A stretch of DNA of 9,526 bases, from the NCBI GenBank assembly GCA_946480655.1, contig CAMLKN010000078.1, forward strand, positions 1-9,526. Reading direction: 5' to 3'. Source of the DNA: an uncultured Devosia sp. Its GTDB lineage: Bacteria > Pseudomonadota > Alphaproteobacteria > Rhizobiales > Devosiaceae. The position numbers and the translations under genes were made by a program. Shown piece by piece: positions 6,159 to 9,526 of this stretch (position 1 is its first letter; each line of letters starts with the position of its first letter). Under the pieces are notes generated by a model that saw only the letters and a list, made by a program, of their open reading frames with translations, searched no databases and was not told the DNA's origin.

Positions 6159-7055
6159 ATGGCTGCAAAGCAAACCGAAGCACGCCACCCGCAGGCCGAT
6201 GGACTGGACCTGCGCAGTGACGACGCGATTCTTGCCCTGCTTGCCGAAGGCCAGGCGGAGGCGGCCAGGTCCGCGGGCGCCGCGGGGCTCGACATTGCAC
6301 GCGCGGCGGCGCTGGCTGCAGGGGCGATAAGGACTGGCGGCCGGTTGATCTATGCGGCGGCGGGAAGCTCCGGGCTCATGGCCCTGGCGGATGCGCTTGA
6401 ATTGCCGGGCACCTACGGAGTTCCGAGAGAACGGATAGTTGTCCTGTTCGCCGGCGGCCAGGAAGCGCTGATCGACATGCGCGGCGGTCCGGAAGATGAC
6501 GGCGCGGCAGCTCGTGAAGCGGTCGTCGCCCTGGCACCGACGCCGCGGGACTGCCTGATCGCGGTGACTGCCAGCGGCCAGACACCCTACCCCCTGGCCG
6601 CCGTCGAGGCCGCCCGGCAGGCCGGGGCGCACACCATTGGCATCGCCAACAATCGAGGCGCGCCACTCTTCGACCTCGTGGATGTCGGTATCTGCCTCGA
6701 AACACCGCCCGAGGTGATTGCCGGATCCACCCGGATGGGCGCCGGCACCGCCCAGAAAATCGCCCTCAACATGTTGTCCACGCTCATGGCCATCCGGCTG
6801 GGGCATGTCCATGACGGCTTCATGGTGAACGTTGTCGCCGACAATGCGAAGCTGCGCATGCGGGCGCGCAGCATCGTCATGTCGGTTACCGGCGCGGGCG
6901 CCGACGCGGCGGATGCAGCGCTTGCGGCCAGCGGCGGCGCCGTGAAGCCAGCCATCCTGATTGCGAGCGGAGCGCCGTCCCTCGCAGAGGCGCAACGACT
7001 GCTGGCTATGCATGAGGGGCATATCCGCCCTTCGCTGGCTGACCTCAAATCGTGA
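6159..7055 (+). CDS. murQ: N-acetylmuramic acid 6-phosphate etherase
   Basis: The 298-residue SIS-fold lyase cleaves the D-lactyl ether of MurNAc-6-P to give GlcNAc-6-P and lactate in the cytoplasm, part of peptidoglycan recycling. Evidence in order: an N-terminal TE near residues 6-7, the LD pair at 16-17, GGRLIYAAAGSSG at 60-72, ELPGTYG at 81-87 with Glu81 at the place of the E. coli catalytic acid Glu83, PEDDG with Glu112 at the place of Glu114, TASGQTPY at 137-144, and the GCKR/MurQ family signature GSTRMGAGTAQKIALN at 189-204. The length fits the family (about 300). The ATG at 6159 has GAGGGAG six bases upstream. A frame opening further back at 5907 would run through the promoter and operators. 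It is divergent from the GntR-deaminase-nagA operon, whose enzymes consume its product. Confidence 0.93.
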   Translation: MAAKQTEARHPQADGLDLRSDDAILALLAEGQAEAARSAGAAGLDIARAAALAAGAIRTGGRLIYAAAGSSGLMALADALELPGTYGVPRERIVVLFAGGQEALIDMRGGPEDDGAAAREAVVALAPTPRDCLIAVTASGQTPYPLAAVEAARQAGAHTIGIANNRGAPLFDLVDVGICLETPPEVIAGSTRMGAGTAQKIALNMLSTLMAIRLGHVHDGFMVNVVADNAKLRMRARSIVMSVTGAGADAADAALAASGGAVKPAILIASGAPSLAEAQRLLAMHEGHIRPSLADLKS

Positions 7056-7075
7056 GTTCTATCAATAGTTTTCGT

Positions 7076-7120
7076 CCCCCCGATTGCGCTAACTTGGTGA
7101 TATCGCAGTCGGCTTGGGGG
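7076..7120 (+). repeat. Hairpin between murQ and the small Trp-rich ORF
   Basis: CCCCC (7076-7080) plus CGATTGCG (7081-7088) can pair with CGCAGTCG (7104-7111, one G-U pair) plus GGGGG (7116-7120), with a four-base bulge at 7112-7115 and a 15-base loop. No T tract follows, so it is not a standard terminator. The GGGGG arm is the only purine-rich tract ahead of the ATG at 7129, so the fold would hide the putative ribosome site. Confidence 0.5.
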
Positions 7121-7128
7121 CAAGATCG

Positions 7129-7287
7129 ATGGCATGGCTTACGATCAGAACCGGCAACGGCCTGTGGAAAGTGAAGCCGCGCTGGCAGGCGCGGTGGGCC
7201 GAACGCATGCGCAAGGTACGTGTCATCGACTTGGGAATAGTCCTCGTCACCTGGTGGTCGAACGAGGATCTCGATCGCTATCGGTGA
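7129..7287 (+). CDS. Small tryptophan-rich protein, function unknown
   Basis: This 52-residue ORF lies in the gap between murQ and the araC-type gene. It is unusual in having six tryptophans (residues 3, 13, 19, 23, 42, 43), a strongly basic middle (KVKPRWQARWAERMRKVR, 14-31), a short hydrophobic run RVIDLGIVLVTWW (31-43) and an acidic-basic tail NEDLDRYR. About three quarters of third codon positions are G or C, as in neighbouring genes, which supports real coding. The ribosome site is weak: GGGGG at 7116-7120, eight bases before the ATG, inside a possible hairpin. It begins 73 bases after murQ and could be its co-transcribed partner or separately controlled. It converges on the AraC gene with 27 bases between. 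I do not recognise the family. It is too short for a confident membrane-segment call. Confidence 0.6.
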   Translation: MAWLTIRTGNGLWKVKPRWQARWAERMRKVRVIDLGIVLVTWWSNEDLDRYR

Positions 7288-7314
7288 GACTGCCGGAGGG
7301 GATGAACGATCCGC

Positions 7315-8208
7315 TCAAGTGGCGCTCGCGCTGGACAGTTCAAGGTCGGGGCGGCGGCCGGCGTCGCGGTATTCGAGCGGGCTCATGCCGCGTTTTCGGC
7401 GGAAAGCCTTGGCCAGGTAATTGGCATCAGCAAAGCCAGTGGCACCGGCAATCGCGCCGACCGTCATATCCGTGGCTATCAGCAGGCGCTCGATGCGATC
7501 GAGGCGCCGTTCCATGACCCAGGCTGACGGAGATACCCCAAGTTCGGCAGTGAAGGTGCGTACGAAATGCGCACGGCTCAGCTCCGCCAGTGATGCCAGG
7601 CGATCAATCTGCAACGGCGAGGCGATATTGGCCTGGACATAGGCCATGACCCGGCGAATGGCCGGCGGAATGTCGGGCTCGACCTCCCCCGCATCGGAGA
7701 AGGCCGCGTCGTTGAGCGCAGCCATGGCCGCATAGGCTGCAGCTGAGATCTCTCCGGGTTGAGCCACGTTCGGACGAACAAGCGCGAGGCAGGCGCCGGC
7801 GAGGCGGTCGACCACACCGGCTTGCGGTCGCAGCACGGGTCCCCGCGCGTCGATGATTTCGCGGGCGAGGCGCAGGGCTTCGCGCCCGTTGAGGACCATC
7901 CAGAAATATTCCCAATGCCCGCCCCGCTCGAGCCAATAGCGATGATCATGCGGCATGGTCAGCACCATGGTGTCGCCTGGCCGCAGACGGAAGTGGGCGC
8001 CGGCGAAGTCGAGGCGCCCCTCCCCCACCAAAGTGTGCTGCACGACGACGAAGGGTGAGGTTCCGCGCTGCAACCCATGCCAGGAATAGACCTCGTTCTG
8101 CCGCTGCTCGTAGCCAGCGCTGACGGCCATGCAATGGAGCGCCACCGGCGCCTTGGGCGGACGCAGAACCCGAATGGAATGACCATGGGACAGAAGCTCG
8201 GACAGCAT
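7315..8208 (-). CDS. AraC-family transcriptional regulator
   Basis: The 297-residue regulator has an N-terminal cupin-like sugar-sensing domain (about 30-105, including FAGAHFRLRPGDTMVLTMPHDHRYWLERGG) and a C-terminal AraC DNA-binding domain with two helix-turn-helix units. The first is at about 202-222 (DRLASLAELSRAHFVRTFTAELG) and the second at about 249-272 (VGAIAGATGFADANYLAKAFRRKRG), followed by MSPLEYR. The ATG at 8208 was chosen because AGGTGG sits eight bases upstream. Starting at 8298 would leave only 14 bases to the divergent glycosidase gene and no room for promoters. By position it probably activates the GH4 gene in response to an alpha-galactoside or related sugar, as MelR does in enteric bacteria (inference from arrangement). 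No terminator is evident at its 3' end. Confidence 0.9.
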   Translation of the reverse strand: MLSELLSHGHSIRVLRPPKAPVALHCMAVSAGYEQRQNEVYSWHGLQRGTSPFVVVQHTLVGEGRLDFAGAHFRLRPGDTMVLTMPHDHRYWLERGGHWEYFWMVLNGREALRLAREIIDARGPVLRPQAGVVDRLAGACLALVRPNVAQPGEISAAAYAAMAALNDAAFSDAGEVEPDIPPAIRRVMAYVQANIASPLQIDRLASLAELSRAHFVRTFTAELGVSPSAWVMERRLDRIERLLIATDMTVGAIAGATGFADANYLAKAFRRKRGMSPLEYRDAGRRPDLELSSASAT

Positions 8209-8312
8209 GAAATTACCCACCTTCGCACAAGCTTTCTCTAGCACTTCCAGAGGGCGAGGCGCTAGCAATAGATCACTCTCGAAGCATGCACCGCACAAGT
8301 GGAGGAAATCGC
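8209..8312. promoter_or_regulatory. Divergent regulatory region between the AraC and GH4 genes
   Basis: The 104-base gap must hold both promoters. It contains direct repeats CTAGCA at 8238-8243 and 8262-8267 (24 bases apart), and CGCACAAG at 8224-8231 and 8292-8299. AraC proteins often bind pairs of direct repeats, but these are short and the spacing is not the classical 21 bases. I could not place convincing -35/-10 pairs. The GH4 ribosome site GGAGGA is at 8301-8306. Confidence 0.4.
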
Positions 8313-9526
8313 ATGTCGTTCAAAGTTACCGTGATCGGCGCCGGGTCGATCGGCTTCACCAAGACCCTGATCTGCGATCTCCTGAAGGTGCCTGAATTCG
8401 TCGATTGCGAGTTCGCCCTGACGGACATAAACCCGCACAATCTCGATATGGTGCGGCAGGTGATCGAGACGATCGTGGCCGTCAACCGCCTGCCGGCGAA
8501 GGTGACCGCCACGACCGACCGGCGGGAGGCGATCAGCGGTGCCCGCTACATCATGAGCTGCGTGCGTGTAGGCGGGCTCGAAGCCTTCACAACGGACGTC
8601 AACATTCCCCTCAAATATGGCGTGGACCAGTGCGTGGGCGACACGATCTGCGCCGGGGGCATCCTCTATGGCCAGCGCAACATTCCGGTCATTCTCGACT
8701 TCTGCAAGGATATCCGCGAAGTCGCCGAGCCGGGCGCGCTCTTCCTGAACTATGCCAACCCCATGGCGATGAATACCTGGGCCGCCGAAATGTATGGCGG
8801 GGTCAATGTCGTTGGGCTCTGCCACGGCGTGCAGCATGGCGCGCACCAGATTGCGCAGGTGCTCGGCGTCAGCGATGACGAGCTGGACTACGTCTGCTCG
8901 GGCATCAATCACCAGACCTGGTATATCGATGTCCGCGCCAAGGGCCGGAAGATCGAGGCGGACGAGCTCATCGCCGGCTTCGAGGCTCACCCGATTTATT
9001 CCAAGACCGAGAAGGTCCGCATCGATGTGCTGAAGCGCTTCGGCGTCTATTCGACCGAGAGCAACGGGCATCTTTCCGAATACCTGCCCTGGTATCGCAA
9101 GCGTCCCGAGGAAATCGGCCGCTGGATCGACATGAGCGACTGGATCCATGGCGAGACCGGCGGCTACCTGCGCTATTCCACCGAGCGCCGGAACTGGTTC
9201 GAAACTGACTTCCCCATGTTCAAGGAGCAGGCAGCCAAGCCGCTCTCCGAGCACAAGCGCACGAGCGAGCACGCCAGCCACATCATCGAGGCGATGGAGA
9301 CGGGCCGGGTCTATCGCGGCCATTTCAATCGCCGGAACAATGGCATCATCACCAACCTGCCCGATGACGCGATCATCGAGAGCCCCGGCTATGTCGACCG
9401 CTTCGGCATCAACATGATCGAGGGGATCACCCTCCCCACGGCCTGTGCCGCGACCTGCTCGGTCTCGGTCTCGGTGCAGCGGCTCTCGGTGGAGGCCGCG
9501 ATGACGGGCAATATCGATACGCTCAA
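8313..9526 (+). CDS. GH4 alpha-galactosidase/alpha-glucosidase-like enzyme, 3' end outside window
   Basis: The open frame runs from ATG 8313 (GGAGGA six bases upstream) to the window edge, giving 404 residues. Family members have about 450-490, so the C-terminus is missing. Glycoside hydrolase family 4 enzymes use NAD+ and a divalent metal to cleave glycosides by an oxidation-elimination route. Visible features are the Rossmann motif GAGSIGF at 9-15, Asp38 at the end of strand 2, VGDTICAGGI at 108-117, NYANPM at 146-151, the metal/active-site motif CHGV at 170-173, GINH with His200 as second metal ligand, and HLSEYLPWY at 253-261. It is cytoplasmic, so substrate must be imported. The divergent AraC regulator suggests inducible sugar use. 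CHGV differs from the CHSV of E. coli MelA, so substrate may be an alpha-galactoside, alpha-glucoside or a uronide. I therefore give no symbol. Confidence 0.92.
   Translation, partial: MSFKVTVIGAGSIGFTKTLICDLLKVPEFVDCEFALTDINPHNLDMVRQVIETIVAVNRLPAKVTATTDRREAISGARYIMSCVRVGGLEAFTTDVNIPLKYGVDQCVGDTICAGGILYGQRNIPVILDFCKDIREVAEPGALFLNYANPMAMNTWAAEMYGGVNVVGLCHGVQHGAHQIAQVLGVSDDELDYVCSGINHQTWYIDVRAKGRKIEADELIAGFEAHPIYSKTEKVRIDVLKRFGVYSTESNGHLSEYLPWYRKRPEEIGRWIDMSDWIHGETGGYLRYSTERRNWFETDFPMFKEQAAKPLSEHKRTSEHASHIIEAMETGRVYRGHFNRRNNGIITNLPDDAIIESPGYVDRFGINMIEGITLPTACAATCSVSVSVQRLSVEAAMTGNIDTL

Noticed and set aside
7134..7517. A 127-codon plus-strand frame
   Set aside because: It overlaps the 3' end of the AraC gene, including its second helix-turn-helix, and its sequence is Arg/Ser/Gly-rich without motifs. 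The alternative frame at 7129-7287 has better coding character.
8262..9323. A 353-codon minus-strand frame antisense to the GH4 gene
   Set aside because: The plus strand carries the full GH4 motif set and a strong ribosome site. The antisense frame has no domain and would cross the AraC-GH4 promoter region.

Overview
The window reads as chromosomal DNA of a GC-rich alphaproteobacterium, most likely Hyphomicrobiales (Devosiaceae- or rhizobia-like). The grounds are a two-cysteine alphaproteobacterial porin, a rhizobial-style GH4 galactosidase, GTG and TTG starts, and strongly GC-biased third codon positions. The taxonomic call is inference from protein style, not a database match.

Layout. Positions 1-356 hold no convincing gene but contain four closely spaced hairpins. 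Positions 413-1816 (minus) encode an outer-membrane porin with its own strong terminator (357-389) and a leader that can fold into a long multi-part hairpin (1863-1928). Positions 2220-2960 (plus) encode a short-chain dehydrogenase/reductase starting at TTG. It converges on the next block with a single base between the two stop codons.

Positions 5929-2962 (minus) form a tightly overlapping operon: a GntR/UTRA regulator, a SIS-type glucosamine-6-phosphate deaminase (GTG start), and N-acetylglucosamine-6-phosphate deacetylase NagA. Divergent from it, 6159-7055 (plus) encodes MurQ, the N-acetylmuramate-6-phosphate etherase. MurQ turns MurNAc-6-P into GlcNAc-6-P, NagA deacetylates this, and the deaminase releases fructose-6-P and ammonia. 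Together they form a complete downhill path from peptidoglycan amino sugar to glycolysis. The shared 229-bp promoter region carries two closely related 19-bp sites (16 of 19 identical) in inverted orientation, one over each predicted promoter. They are good candidate operators for the GntR protein.

Downstream of murQ lies an overlooked 52-residue tryptophan-rich ORF (7129-7287), whose weak ribosome site sits in a predicted hairpin. It is followed by a second carbohydrate locus: an AraC-family activator (8208-7315, minus) divergent from a GH4 alpha-galactosidase-like enzyme (8313 to the window end, incomplete) with the active-site motif CHGV.

I saw no transposase, phage gene, CRISPR array, tRNA or rRNA. 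The most interesting leads are the paired operators, the porin leader structure and the Trp-rich small ORF. No clearly undescribed multi-gene system is visible.
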